From: Chloroflexota bacterium
GTDB lineage: Bacteria > Chloroflexota > UBA11872
DNA length: 64,000 nt
Direction: 5' to 3'
Assembly (NCBI GenBank): GCA_022825895.1
Contig: JAJDVX010000004.1
Location: 1-64,000 of the forward strand
The position numbers and the translations under genes are program-made. The notes under the pieces were generated by a model. The model ran no database searches. It worked only from the letters and a program-made list of their open reading frames with translations, and was not told the DNA's origin. The first letter of the stretch is position 1, and every line of letters starts with the position of its first letter. Positions 31,580 through 40,098 of this stretch are shown piece after piece.

Positions 31580-32328
31580 GTGGCGCGAGCGCCCTCTACA
31601 CCGGCTATGTCACGCACCACCGTCGCCATCCGGCGACCCACGGCTTTCGATTCAATCTGTTCATGGTCTACGTGGACCTTGCCGAAGTGCCGCAGTTGTT
31701 CGACGGGCGAATGTTCTGGTCGGCTCGGCGTCCGGCGCTGGCCTGGTTTCGGCGCGGGGATCACTTTGGCACCCCCCACATGCCACTGGATGAAGCGGTG
31801 CGTTCGCTGGTCGAGTCGGTAACGGGCCGTCGACCCGAAGGGCCGATTCGCCTGCTGACCCATCTGCGCTATTTCGGCTACGTGATGAACCCCATCAGCG
31901 TGTATTACTGCTTGACACCTGACGAGTCCAGCGTGCAGGCGCTGGCGGCGGAGGTGACCAACACGCCCTGGGGCGAGCGGCACGTCTACGTGGTCGAGCC
32001 TGAGCCGATGGCCGGGAGCGAACGGCTCAGGGCCGATTTTGCCAAGGCGCTGCACGTGTCGCCGTTCATGCACATGGACCAGCACTATCAGCTGACGGCC
32101 ACGATTCCGGGCGAGCGACTGGACGTGCAGATCGAGGTGACGCGCGGCGGGTCGCCGCTGCTGGAGGCCAACCTGGCGCTGCGCCGGCGGGAATTGAACC
32201 CGACAAACCTGGCGCTGGCGCTTACGAGGTTTCCGTTGCTGACGGCACGCGTCACAGCGGCCATCTACTGGCATGCGCTGCGGCTGTGGCTGAAGCGCGT
32301 CCCGTTCGTGCCACATCCGGGGCACTGA
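31576..32328 (+). CDS. DUF1365 domain protein
   Basis: 250 residues with the DUF1365 pattern: [38 protein letters not shown] and [15 protein letters not shown]. Function unknown; it regularly accompanies the FAD oxidoreductase and Cfa-like methyltransferase. Starts at the ATGA overlap with the upstream stop. Last gene of the five-gene cluster; the alpha-L-fucosidase begins 67 bp later. Confidence 0.85.
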   Translation: MSGASALYTGYVTHHRRHPATHGFRFNLFMVYVDLAEVPQLFDGRMFWSARRPALAWFRRGDHFGTPHMPLDEAVRSLVESVTGRRPEGPIRLLTHLRYFGYVMNPISVYYCLTPDESSVQALAAEVTNTPWGERHVYVVEPEPMAGSERLRADFAKALHVSPFMHMDQHYQLTATIPGERLDVQIEVTRGGSPLLEANLALRRRELNPTNLALALTRFPLLTARVTAAIYWHALRLWLKRVPFVPHPGH

Positions 32329-32395
32329 TTCCGGCAGATTCGGTGGGCGGCCCGTAAGCTGGCGCGTCCCAACCGTCTCGGGGTGACCCTTCCTC

Positions 32396-33829
32396 ATGAC
32401 CATGCGCTACGAACCCAACTGGCGCTCCCTGCGTCAACACCAGACGCCCCGCTGGTTCAGCGACGCAAAATTCGGCATCTATACCCATTGGGGCATCTAC
32501 TGCGTTCCCGCGTGGGGTCCCAACGCCACCTGGTACCCCTACCGCATGTATCGGGAGAACGAGCCGCACTACGCGCACCACGTGAAGACCTACGGGCATC
32601 CCGGCGAGTTCGGATACAAGGACTTCATTCCCGATTTCACCGGCGCAAAGTTCGACGCCGATGCCTGGGCCGACCTCTTCAAGCGCGCGGGGGCGCAGTT
32701 CGCAGGCCCGGTGGCGGAGCATCACGACGGCTTCGCGCTCTGGGACAGCGAGCACACGGAGTGGAACGCGGCACGGATGGGCCCCAAGCGTGACGTGGTG
32801 GGCGAGCTGGCGGAGGCCGTGCGGCGCCAGGGCATGCGCTACATGGTGGCCATGCACCACGCCGAGAACTGGTGGTTCTTTCCGCACTGGCGCACCGACT
32901 TCGATACGTCGGACCCGCGCTACGCCGGCCTGTACGGTGAGCCGCACAACCTGGACTTTGCGCCGCGGGACGTGGAGTGGGACGAGCAGGACAAGCCGAG
33001 CCGGGCCTTCCTGGACAGCTGGAAGGCCAAGCTGGTGGAGGTGGTGGACAAGTACGAGCCGGACTACATCTGGTTCGACTTTGGCCTGAAGGCCGTGCAC
33101 GAGCAGTACAAGCAGGACTTCCTGGCCTACTACTACAACAAGGAAGCCGAGTGGGGCCGCGGGGTGGTGGTGACCTACAAATGGGACAACCTGCCGCCGG
33201 GCGTAGGCGTGCTGGACATCGAGCTGGGCAAGATGCCAGATCAGGCGTACCACGAGTGGATTACCGACACCACGGTGGACGACGGCTCGGGCTGGGGCTA
33301 CCTGCGCGAGACCACCTACAAGTCGGCCACCGAACTGGTGCAATACCTGGTGGACAACGTCAGCAAGAACGGGCTGATGCTGCTGAACGTTGGCCCGAAG
33401 CCGGACGGGACGATTCCCGACGAGGCGGTGACGGCCCTGGAGGGCATCGGCGACTGGCTGCGTGTGAACGGCGAGGCGATCTACGGAACCACACCCTGGT
33501 GGACGTACGGCGAAGGCCCCACCCAGATGTCGGTTTCAGGCGCCTTCAGCGACACCAAGGAGAAGCTGGCCTACCAGGGCAGCGACATCCGGTTCACGGT
33601 GAAGGGCAACGTGCTCTATGCGATCTGCCTGAACTGGCCGGACGAGACCTTCACGATCGAGTCGCTGAAGAACCTGTATCCGGGCGAAATCCGGTCGGTT
33701 GAGCTATTGGGCGCGGAAGGCGAGTTGGCCTGGCGAATGACGGGCGATGGGCTGGAGATTCAGCGGCCGGAGCAAAGGCCGTGCGAGCACACCTACGCCT
33801 TCAAGATCACGCGGAATACGGGCTTGTAG
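32396..33829 (+). CDS. alpha-L-fucosidase, GH29
   Basis: 477 residues. Starts with the family's WFSDAKFGIYTHWGIY, contains AEHHDGFALWDSE (residues ~108-119), and the nucleophile Asp in PDYIWFDFGL (D228). VSKNGLMLLNVGPKPDGTIP and GEAIYGTTPWW are also typical. Expected to release terminal fucose with retention of configuration; the acid/base Glu is poorly conserved in GH29 and is not assigned. No signal peptide, so probably cytoplasmic and acting on imported oligosaccharides. A second GH29 enzyme of a different subgroup is at 40099. Confidence 0.93.
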   Translation: MTMRYEPNWRSLRQHQTPRWFSDAKFGIYTHWGIYCVPAWGPNATWYPYRMYRENEPHYAHHVKTYGHPGEFGYKDFIPDFTGAKFDADAWADLFKRAGAQFAGPVAEHHDGFALWDSEHTEWNAARMGPKRDVVGELAEAVRRQGMRYMVAMHHAENWWFFPHWRTDFDTSDPRYAGLYGEPHNLDFAPRDVEWDEQDKPSRAFLDSWKAKLVEVVDKYEPDYIWFDFGLKAVHEQYKQDFLAYYYNKEAEWGRGVVVTYKWDNLPPGVGVLDIELGKMPDQAYHEWITDTTVDDGSGWGYLRETTYKSATELVQYLVDNVSKNGLMLLNVGPKPDGTIPDEAVTALEGIGDWLRVNGEAIYGTTPWWTYGEGPTQMSVSGAFSDTKEKLAYQGSDIRFTVKGNVLYAICLNWPDETFTIESLKNLYPGEIRSVELLGAEGELAWRMTGDGLEIQRPEQRPCEHTYAFKITRNTGL

Positions 33830-33847
33830 GCGTCGCCAGGAGTCCCG

Positions 33848-34819
33848 CTACTCACGGTCTTGCAGCCAGCGCCAGGCCCAGCGGACTTGCTTGTCGCGGT
33901 GGGTTGAGGTGCTGGAGTGGTCGAGGAACGGGTAGACGTCGATCTCGCGCGTGTCGCAGGTCAGGCGGTTGTAGGCGCCAAACACGGTGGACGGCGGGCA
34001 GATGTCGTCCCACAGCCCGACGCTGACCAGTGCCGGGCAGTCAATGCGCGGCGCCAAATTGACAACGTCGAAGTAGCTCAGGGTGCGAAAGGTCTCGTCG
34101 TAACGGTCCGGAAAGGCGCGGCAGTAGGCGGGAATCTCGCCGTAGATGGTCTTTACGAGGCCCGGTGGGCCGGCGATCTGCACCGCGCGCGGGAAGTCGC
34201 AAAGGTACGGAACCTCCGGCATGGCCAGCGCCACGCTCGGTTCCAGCGCCGCCGTGGCCAGGGTCAGCCCGCCGCCCTGGCTGATGCCGGTGCAACCGAC
34301 GCGGTCGGCACGCACGCGCGGAAGCGACTGGACAAAACGGACGGCGCGTACGCAGTCCACGTAGACGCGGCGGTAGTAGTAGGTATCGGGCGACTGGATG
34401 CCCTGGGTCATCCAGCCAAGGGCGTGGCCGCGGGGATCGGCATCGGGATCGGTGCTGAAGCCGGTCTGGCCGCGCACGTCCACGGCGAACACGACGAACC
34501 CCTGAAGTGCCCAGGCCGCGGCGTCGAACACGGATCCGCGGTTGCCCGTGTAGCCGTGGAAGATCACCAGGCCGGGGAGCTCGACGTCGCCATCGGGGAT
34601 GAGAAGTGAGCCGGCCACGCGCCCCTGGCCGTAGCCGGCGATGGTCACTTCCTGGACGCTGAGGCCTTCGACCGGGTAGTCGACTGGCGTGGTCTCCTCG
34701 TCGTACGGGTGTTGCTGCTCCGCCAGCGTTTGGGCCCAGAACTCATCCAGGTCGTCTGGTGCGCTGGGCGGCGGGACGTAAGCGCGCAGTTCCTCAATCG
34801 GCCAGTCAATGCTTGGCAT
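33848..34819 (-). CDS. acetylxylan esterase, CE7 family
   Basis: 323-residue alpha/beta hydrolase with the CE7 trademarks: RGQ at 116-118 (VDVRGQTGFS), nucleophile S180 in GISQGGG and the acidic residue in GLWDDICPPST. The usual histidine would be in the C-terminal FLDHSS segment, where the common H-E pair is replaced by D-H. The enzyme deacetylates acetylated xylo-oligosaccharides and related compounds, typically in the cytoplasm. It points towards the fucosidase (18 bp between stops) and leads away from the DUF1801 gene. Confidence 0.88.
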   Translation of the reverse strand: MPSIDWPIEELRAYVPPPSAPDDLDEFWAQTLAEQQHPYDEETTPVDYPVEGLSVQEVTIAGYGQGRVAGSLLIPDGDVELPGLVIFHGYTGNRGSVFDAAAWALQGFVVFAVDVRGQTGFSTDPDADPRGHALGWMTQGIQSPDTYYYRRVYVDCVRAVRFVQSLPRVRADRVGCTGISQGGGLTLATAALEPSVALAMPEVPYLCDFPRAVQIAGPPGLVKTIYGEIPAYCRAFPDRYDETFRTLSYFDVVNLAPRIDCPALVSVGLWDDICPPSTVFGAYNRLTCDTREIDVYPFLDHSSTSTHRDKQVRWAWRWLQDRE

Positions 34820-34852
34820 CAGTCGTCGTCCCCTCCGTTGGGCATCCCGCGG

Positions 34853-35296
34853 CTATCCGTGCGCGGCTTCGTGTTGGGCGATCAGTTGCTCGGGCGTGAT
34901 TCGCGCGATGACTTCGCCGATCAGGTCCAGCGCCGCGGCCTCGGCCCTCGGAAAGCGGACGCAGGACTTGCCCATGTTGAGGCGTTTTCCTGATTGCTTG
35001 TAGGCGTCCACGAACCATTCCGTCAGCTCGGGGTCGGCGTAGAGGCCGTGCAGGTAGACCGAGATGTGGCGCTTCTGGGCGGCCAGCGCGGCAACGCCAA
35101 GGGCCTGCCCGTTGTAGGTGTTCGGGAAGTGCTCGAGCGGGATGGCGTAGCCGATCATCCCGTACTGCATGCACTCCTCGAACCCATCCGGCAGGTTGGC
35201 CAGGATGACCTCGCGAACCTGTTGAATGTCGTCCCGGCGGTTCTCGGGGAGTTCGGCCAGGTACTCCTCGACCGTGGCTGCTTTGCTGGAAACCAT
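34853..35296 (-). CDS. DUF1801 / YdhG-like protein
   Basis: 147 residues resembling DUF1801 proteins: EYLAELPENRRDDIQQVREVILANLPDGFEECMQYGMIGYAIPL, then KRHISVYLHGLYA and GKSCVRFPRAE. This family has an iron-chaperone-like (frataxin-like) fold with roles still unclear. It lies between the esterase and an SDR gene on the same strand with short gaps, so probably part of one transcript. Confidence 0.8.
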   Translation of the reverse strand: MVSSKAATVEEYLAELPENRRDDIQQVREVILANLPDGFEECMQYGMIGYAIPLEHFPNTYNGQALGVAALAAQKRHISVYLHGLYADPELTEWFVDAYKQSGKRLNMGKSCVRFPRAEAAALDLIGEVIARITPEQLIAQHEAAHG

Positions 35297-35314
35297 CTGT
35301 TGGGTCCTTCCGGG

Positions 35315-36076
35315 CTAGAGGCCGATGGCCATGCGGGTGGTGAGGGCGCCGTCGACGTAGAGGGTCTCGCCGTTGACGTAGGAGGCCTCGTCGGAGGCGA
35401 GGTAGACGACGGCGGCGGCGATCTCGGAGGGCTGGCCGACGCGGCCGGCGGGGATGGTGGTTCCAATCGTTGAGGGGTTGAGGTTCTGGTCGGCGTAGCG
35501 GTCGACCTGGATGGCGCCGGGGGCGATGACGTTGCAGGTGACGCCGTGGGGCGCCAAGGCAAGCGCCAGGGCTCGGGTGAAGCCGTTGATGCCGCCCTTG
35601 GTCCCGGCGTAGACGACGTTCTGGACGAGGTGCACGTAGCCGTGGACGGAGCTGATGTTGATGATGCGGCCCGATCCCCGCTCGACCATGTGTCGGCCGG
35701 CTTCCTGGCTGCCGGTGATCATGGCGATGAGGTTGATGTTGAAGATGTCCAGCCAGTTCTGGGTGTCGCCTTCGAGGAAGTCCTCGCTGAGCGTCCAACC
35801 GGCGTTGTTGACGAGGATGTCGAGTTGGCCGTAGCGGTCGATTGCGCCTGTGACGACGCCGCGGGCGGTGTCGGGGTCGCGGAAGTCGGCCTGGATGATT
35901 TCGATTTCGGCGCCGTTGGCCCGCAGTTCATCGCGTAGCTCCTGGGCCCCGGCGATGTTGGCGGAGGCGGAAACCATAAGCCGGCAGCCTTCCGCCGCCA
36001 GCCGCTTCGCGATGCCCTTGCCGATGCCGGTGCCGCCGCCGGTGACGACGGCGACGCGTCCGTGGAGGTTTGCCAT
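35315..36076 (-). CDS. short-chain dehydrogenase/reductase
   Basis: 253-residue classical SDR: coenzyme motif TGGGTGIGKGIAK (residues ~11-23), NNAG at ~90, the catalytic Ser in INISSVHG and YAGTKGG carrying the Tyr/Lys pair, followed by NVIAPGAI. Sequence is of the FabG/glucose-dehydrogenase type; substrate unknown but plausibly a sugar in this setting. Divergent from the isoaspartyl methyltransferase gene at 36228. Confidence 0.9.
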   Translation of the reverse strand: MANLHGRVAVVTGGGTGIGKGIAKRLAAEGCRLMVSASANIAGAQELRDELRANGAEIEIIQADFRDPDTARGVVTGAIDRYGQLDILVNNAGWTLSEDFLEGDTQNWLDIFNINLIAMITGSQEAGRHMVERGSGRIINISSVHGYVHLVQNVVYAGTKGGINGFTRALALALAPHGVTCNVIAPGAIQVDRYADQNLNPSTIGTTIPAGRVGQPSEIAAAVVYLASDEASYVNGETLYVDGALTTRMAIGL

Positions 36077-36227
36077 GGTTGTGCTCGCTTGAAGTGCCGC
36101 TGGTGAGTTGCGCGCATTCTGGCATTGAGCGGCTGGCTGCGGTCAGTCCGTGACTCGGTGTGACAAGCTTCCCGTAGTGACGGAGCGACCCAGGCCGATA
36201 CCGACTGGCCGGGAGATGGAGTGCCGG

Positions 36228-36989
36228 ATGATCCGAGCGGGCGTCCGTCTTCTCCGGTATACGGCTCTGTTTGTTGCGCTGCTCTTGGTGAGCTGCGGCG
36301 AATCGGCCAGCGGGCCGCCGGCAGCGGATGACCGTGATGACGGGGTCTATGCCGAGCGGCGTTCGAAGCTCATGGCTGAAATCCGGGCGTCGGATCGTGA
36401 GATTTCGGAGCCGGTGCTGGCGGCGGTGGAACGCGTGGATCGGCACCGGTTTGTGCGTCCGGAAAACGTGGACGAGGCGTATGAGAACCGGCCGCTACCG
36501 ATCGGCGAGGGGCAGACGATTTCGCAGCCGCTGATCGTGGCGATGATGACGGAGGCGTTGGGGATCTCGCCGGGCGACCGGGTGCTGGAGATCGGTACCG
36601 GATCGGGATACCAGGCGGCGGTGCTGGCGGAGATGGGGGCCGAGGTTTACAGCGTGGAGATCATCCCGGCGCTGGCGGAGTGGTCGGAGGAGAACCTGCG
36701 GGGCGCTGGCTATGAGGACATCAAGCAGCGCACGGACGACGGCTATTTCGGCTGGGAGGACGAGGCACCCTTCGACGGCATCATCGTGACGGCCGCGCCT
36801 GACCACGTGCCACAGCCCTTGATCCGGCAGCTCAAAGAGGGCGGGCGGATGATCGTGCCGGTGGGTCCGCCGGGGTTCTACCAGACGCTCTGGAAGATCG
36901 AGCAGACGTCTGACGGGGTGGTGGCCGAGAACCTGGGGCTGGTGCGGTTCGTTCCGCTTACCGGGGAAATGTCGGCCGAGGATCCCTAG
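36228..36989 (+). CDS. protein-L-isoaspartate O-methyltransferase-like lipoprotein
   Basis: 253 residues. PCMT-family signature GQTISQPLIVAMMTEAL and SAM motif VLEIGTGSGYQAAVLAEMG, ending LVRFVPLTGEM. It methylates isoaspartyl residues in damaged proteins in this family. The N-terminus is odd: MIRAGVRLLRYTALFVALLLVSCGES is a lipoprotein signal with lipobox Cys at 23, placing a SAM enzyme outside the cytoplasm. ATG 36228 has GGAG six bases upstream; ATG 36216 is an alternative. A cytoplasmic paralog lies at 39418. Its last 32 bp overlap the convergent membrane gene. Confidence 0.85.
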   Translation: MIRAGVRLLRYTALFVALLLVSCGESASGPPAADDRDDGVYAERRSKLMAEIRASDREISEPVLAAVERVDRHRFVRPENVDEAYENRPLPIGEGQTISQPLIVAMMTEALGISPGDRVLEIGTGSGYQAAVLAEMGAEVYSVEIIPALAEWSEENLRGAGYEDIKQRTDDGYFGWEDEAPFDGIIVTAAPDHVPQPLIRQLKEGGRMIVPVGPPGFYQTLWKIEQTSDGVVAENLGLVRFVPLTGEMSAEDP

Positions 36990-39339
36990 TGCGCCAGAGC
37001 GGCACGGCCACGGCGTAGGCCAGTGCCGCGCCCAACAGCGTCCAGGCAAAGCCGATGGACACGATCAGGATGGCGGCCACGAAGGCGGCGGCAACCGATG
37101 CCGTGCCATTGACGGCCCAGGCCCAGGAGATGGCGGCTCGGTCGTCGGCCAGGGCGCGAATGGCCGACGGCATAACGGCGCCGAGCGCCAGCGAGGGCGA
37201 GGCCGCCAGGACGCCAACGCCCACGCGCACGGACAGGGGCGCGCCCAGGGTCTCAGGCGCCGCTAGGAGCAGCCCGCCCAGAACGAAGACGCTCAGGGCG
37301 GCCATGCCGGCGGCCGAGTCCGGCGACGGGCGCCACCAGCGAGACGACAGGCTGCCGAGGCCGGCCCAGGCCAGCATGGCGGCGATACCCGTGGCGAAGG
37401 CAACGGTGGGGGCGTCGAGCACCAGGATGAGACGCTGCAACAGGGCGATTTGGGTTGCGGTGAAGGCGACGCCGGCGGCGGCGACGAAGGCGAGACGACG
37501 GAGGCCGACATGGCTTCCGCCGCGGCGACGACGCCCCATGAGCGGGGCGATCATGGTGAGCACGGCCGCTCCGGTGGCAGCCGCCGCCAGCGGGACAAGG
37601 ACCAGGAATCCGGCGCCGCCGAAGGGTTGCCAGGTGCGTCCGGTGGTGGACAGGACTTCGCGCCACTGGGTCCAGTCGAAGTAGTGGAAGAAGTAGGGGC
37701 GGTCGTCGGTGACGGGCGCCCAGGCTTCGGGGAGCGGTTCGCCTCGAATCACCGCCTGGAACGCTTGGTAGAGCGAGGTGTCGCGCAGGCGATTGAAACG
37801 GTTGGACTGGACCTGCTGGAGTTCCGCGTGAAATACCCAGTCGAACCCGTCGCGCGCGAGGCGGTCGGTGAGCGCCTCGCGCTCATCTGCGGTGAAGGCG
37901 GTCGGTGAGGCGACCATGGTGACGACTTCCAGCGAGCGCCAGGCCAGGACGTGTTCGGCTGGGTCGGAGACGCCTGACAGCCGGAGGGCATCGAGCAGGG
38001 ATGCCCACATGCGGACGGACTCGGAGGGAGTGGCTTGCAGCCAGCGGGTGACAACCAGGAGGCCAGTAGGCGCCAGGGCGCGCCAGCCGTCCGCGAGGGC
38101 GTCGCGGGTGAGGGCGTAGGTCTCGCGCAGGCCGAAGGTTCCGGCGGCGACGCCCTGGAAGGATTCGCGCAGGGGCCAGATCACGAGGTCGTAGCCGCCG
38201 GCCGATCGAAGGGCCGAGCGGACGCCCTGATCGAGGATGCGGACTCGGCTGTCGTTCAGCACGGTGGCGTCGGCGGTAGCTCGCCAGGCGTTGCGCAGCG
38301 CGGCGTCGGGCTGGACGAGATTGATTTCGTCGATGCCGGCTCGGAGCAGGACGGCGGCGTCGAACGCGCCGATTGGATCGAGCAGCAGGGCCGATGCGAC
38401 GGGCCGCAGGGTGACGGCGTGAGCGAGTGGGACGTGGTCGAGGGCTTCGGTTAGTGGGACGTCGAGGGCGGCCGCGTTGCCGCCGTCGATAGTCAGGCCA
38501 AGGCGGGGTCGGGGGACGGATCCCGTGTAGTTGAGGCTCAAGCCGGTGGCGGTGCGGAATCCGGCGTTCTGGAGGATGTCGACGCGCGAGTTTGCGGAGA
38601 GCGTGGTGTCGAGGCGGAGGGCGTCGGGACGTTGGAGCGACTGGGCGAGCTGTGAGTGGACGGAGACGCGCGGGCCGGCCGGGGCAATGAATAACGCTGT
38701 GCCGAACAGGGCGACTGCCAGGAGGCTGGCCCCGAAGGCGGGGAGCCGGGGAGCGGCGATCACCGGTGCGGCCATAGCCAGGGCGCCGGCTAGCAGGATC
38801 GTGGCGGCCGATCCAACCATGGCGAGGAGAGGTACGGCGAGGGCCGCGCCGGCGGCCGACCCGGCGAGGCTGGCGCCATAGGTCGTGCCTGCACCTGCCG
38901 GGCTGTGACGCAACGCGGCAACCACGGCGACCCCGGCGCAGGTGAACGGGACGGCGGCCACGATGAAGAAGAGTGCGAGCCATGCGAGTTGGCTGGCGTC
39001 CGCGCCGATGCGGTAGGTGTCCAGGGGGATGCGGTCGGCCGTGACGTAGGCGCCAAGGGCGGTGAGGGCGAAGAGCGCGCCGGCCGAGCCGATCGCCGCC
39101 TGCGGCGTGGCGCGAGCTATGCGCGCTGACGTTGCCGTGAGGGTCCCGGCCGCTCCGATGCCGAGGAGGGCCATGGCGATGGCGACGAAGGCGAAGTGGT
39201 GGCCTTGCGCAATCGCGTAGACACGGGTGAGGGCGATCTCGAATAGCAAGCTGGCTGCCGAGACGAGGACGAGACCGCCGACGAGCCTGTACCTCACCCA
39301 ACCTCGACCGTTGCGATGTGCCGCTCGGTAGATCGTCAC
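36958..39339 (-). CDS. polytopic membrane protein with degenerate spermidine-synthase-like domain
   Basis: 793 residues. About six membrane segments, then a soluble domain (residues ~230-560) resembling the spermidine-synthase fold, then about six more membrane segments. The region expected to hold the glycine-rich motif reads LLLDPIGAFDAAVLLRAG, and the Asp-rich site is weak (VTDDRPYFFHYF follows), so aminopropyl transfer is doubtful. GTG 39339 has GGAGG eight bases upstream. The start faces the second isoaspartyl methyltransferase, and its 3' end overlaps the first. Similar fusions are common in environmental genomes and have no firm role. Confidence 0.75.
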   Translation of the reverse strand: MTIYRAAHRNGRGWVRYRLVGGLVLVSAASLLFEIALTRVYAIAQGHHFAFVAIAMALLGIGAAGTLTATSARIARATPQAAIGSAGALFALTALGAYVTADRIPLDTYRIGADASQLAWLALFFIVAAVPFTCAGVAVVAALRHSPAGAGTTYGASLAGSAAGAALAVPLLAMVGSAATILLAGALAMAAPVIAAPRLPAFGASLLAVALFGTALFIAPAGPRVSVHSQLAQSLQRPDALRLDTTLSANSRVDILQNAGFRTATGLSLNYTGSVPRPRLGLTIDGGNAAALDVPLTEALDHVPLAHAVTLRPVASALLLDPIGAFDAAVLLRAGIDEINLVQPDAALRNAWRATADATVLNDSRVRILDQGVRSALRSAGGYDLVIWPLRESFQGVAAGTFGLRETYALTRDALADGWRALAPTGLLVVTRWLQATPSESVRMWASLLDALRLSGVSDPAEHVLAWRSLEVVTMVASPTAFTADEREALTDRLARDGFDWVFHAELQQVQSNRFNRLRDTSLYQAFQAVIRGEPLPEAWAPVTDDRPYFFHYFDWTQWREVLSTTGRTWQPFGGAGFLVLVPLAAAATGAAVLTMIAPLMGRRRRGGSHVGLRRLAFVAAAGVAFTATQIALLQRLILVLDAPTVAFATGIAAMLAWAGLGSLSSRWWRPSPDSAAGMAALSVFVLGGLLLAAPETLGAPLSVRVGVGVLAASPSLALGAVMPSAIRALADDRAAISWAWAVNGTASVAAAFVAAILIVSIGFAWTLLGAALAYAVAVPLWRTRDPRPTFPR

Positions 39340-39417
39340 ACGTTCCGCCTCCCGGGCCAGCGATCCGGCGACGTGGGTGTGACAAGCTGCGAAGCGCGGG
39401 TTCCCGACCGCTACGGA

Positions 39418-40077
39418 GTGCCGGTGTTCTGGAAGCGGCGTCGTGGGCGCGACAAGCTGATGGCCGAGATCCGGCAGACCGGCATCGTGAAGTCGGAACC
39501 GGTGCTGGAGGCCATCGAGCGGGTTGAGCGGCGTCATTTCGTTCGTCCCGATGACGCGAAAGTGGCTTACGACAACGCGCCGCTGTCGATCGGCCGGGGC
39601 CAGACCATCTCGCAACCGCTGGTGGTGGCGCTGATGTCGGAGGCGCTGGCCATCAGTCCAGGCGACCGGGTCCTGGAGATCGGGACGGGGTCGGGCTACC
39701 AGGCGGCGGTGTTGGCGGAGTTGGGCGCCAGGGTATTCAGCGTCGAGATCATTCCGCAGCTCAGTGCCCGGGCAGCGACGAATCTGCGGAGCGCCGGCTA
39801 TCGCGACGTCAAGTTACGCACCGCCGACGGATTCTTCGGCTGGGAAGAGCACGCGCCGTACGACGCAATCATTGTGACCGCGGCCGCCAACAAAATCCCG
39901 TGGCCGCTGATTCGGCAGCTACGGATCGGCGGCCGGCTGGTGGTGCCCGTGGGTTCGAATGCTTGGGATCAGACGCTGTGGGTGGTGGAGCGGACCGAGG
40001 AGGGCGAGACGTCAACCAACCTCGGCCCGGTGCGCTTCGTGCCGTTGACCGGCGACGGGCAATCAGCGGCAGGCTGA
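39418..40077 (+). CDS. pcm: protein-L-isoaspartate O-methyltransferase
   Basis: About 219 residues, without signal peptide. PCMT signature GRGQTISQPLVVALMSEAL and SAM motif VLEIGTGSGYQAAVLAELG; strong similarity to the lipoprotein version at 36228 from LMAEIR to the end. GTG 39418 or GTG 39424 (GGAG five bases upstream) are the best starts; longer frames run into the divergent gene's promoter region. It would repair isoaspartyl damage in cytoplasmic proteins. The 3' end is 21 bp from the convergent fucosidase. Confidence 0.88.
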   Translation: MPVFWKRRRGRDKLMAEIRQTGIVKSEPVLEAIERVERRHFVRPDDAKVAYDNAPLSIGRGQTISQPLVVALMSEALAISPGDRVLEIGTGSGYQAAVLAELGARVFSVEIIPQLSARAATNLRSAGYRDVKLRTADGFFGWEEHAPYDAIIVTAAANKIPWPLIRQLRIGGRLVVPVGSNAWDQTLWVVERTEEGETSTNLGPVRFVPLTGDGQSAAG

Positions 40078-40098
40078 ACGCTCAGCCCGGCCGAAGGA

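Noticed and set aside
37883-39385. 500-codon frame on the same strand as the membrane protein
   Set aside because: Out-of-frame shadow, Arg/Pro-rich, no membrane pattern.
36958-39615. 885-codon version of the membrane gene
   Set aside because: The extra 92 codons upstream of GTG 39339 cover the divergent promoter and the neighbour's 5' end; GGAGG supports 39339.
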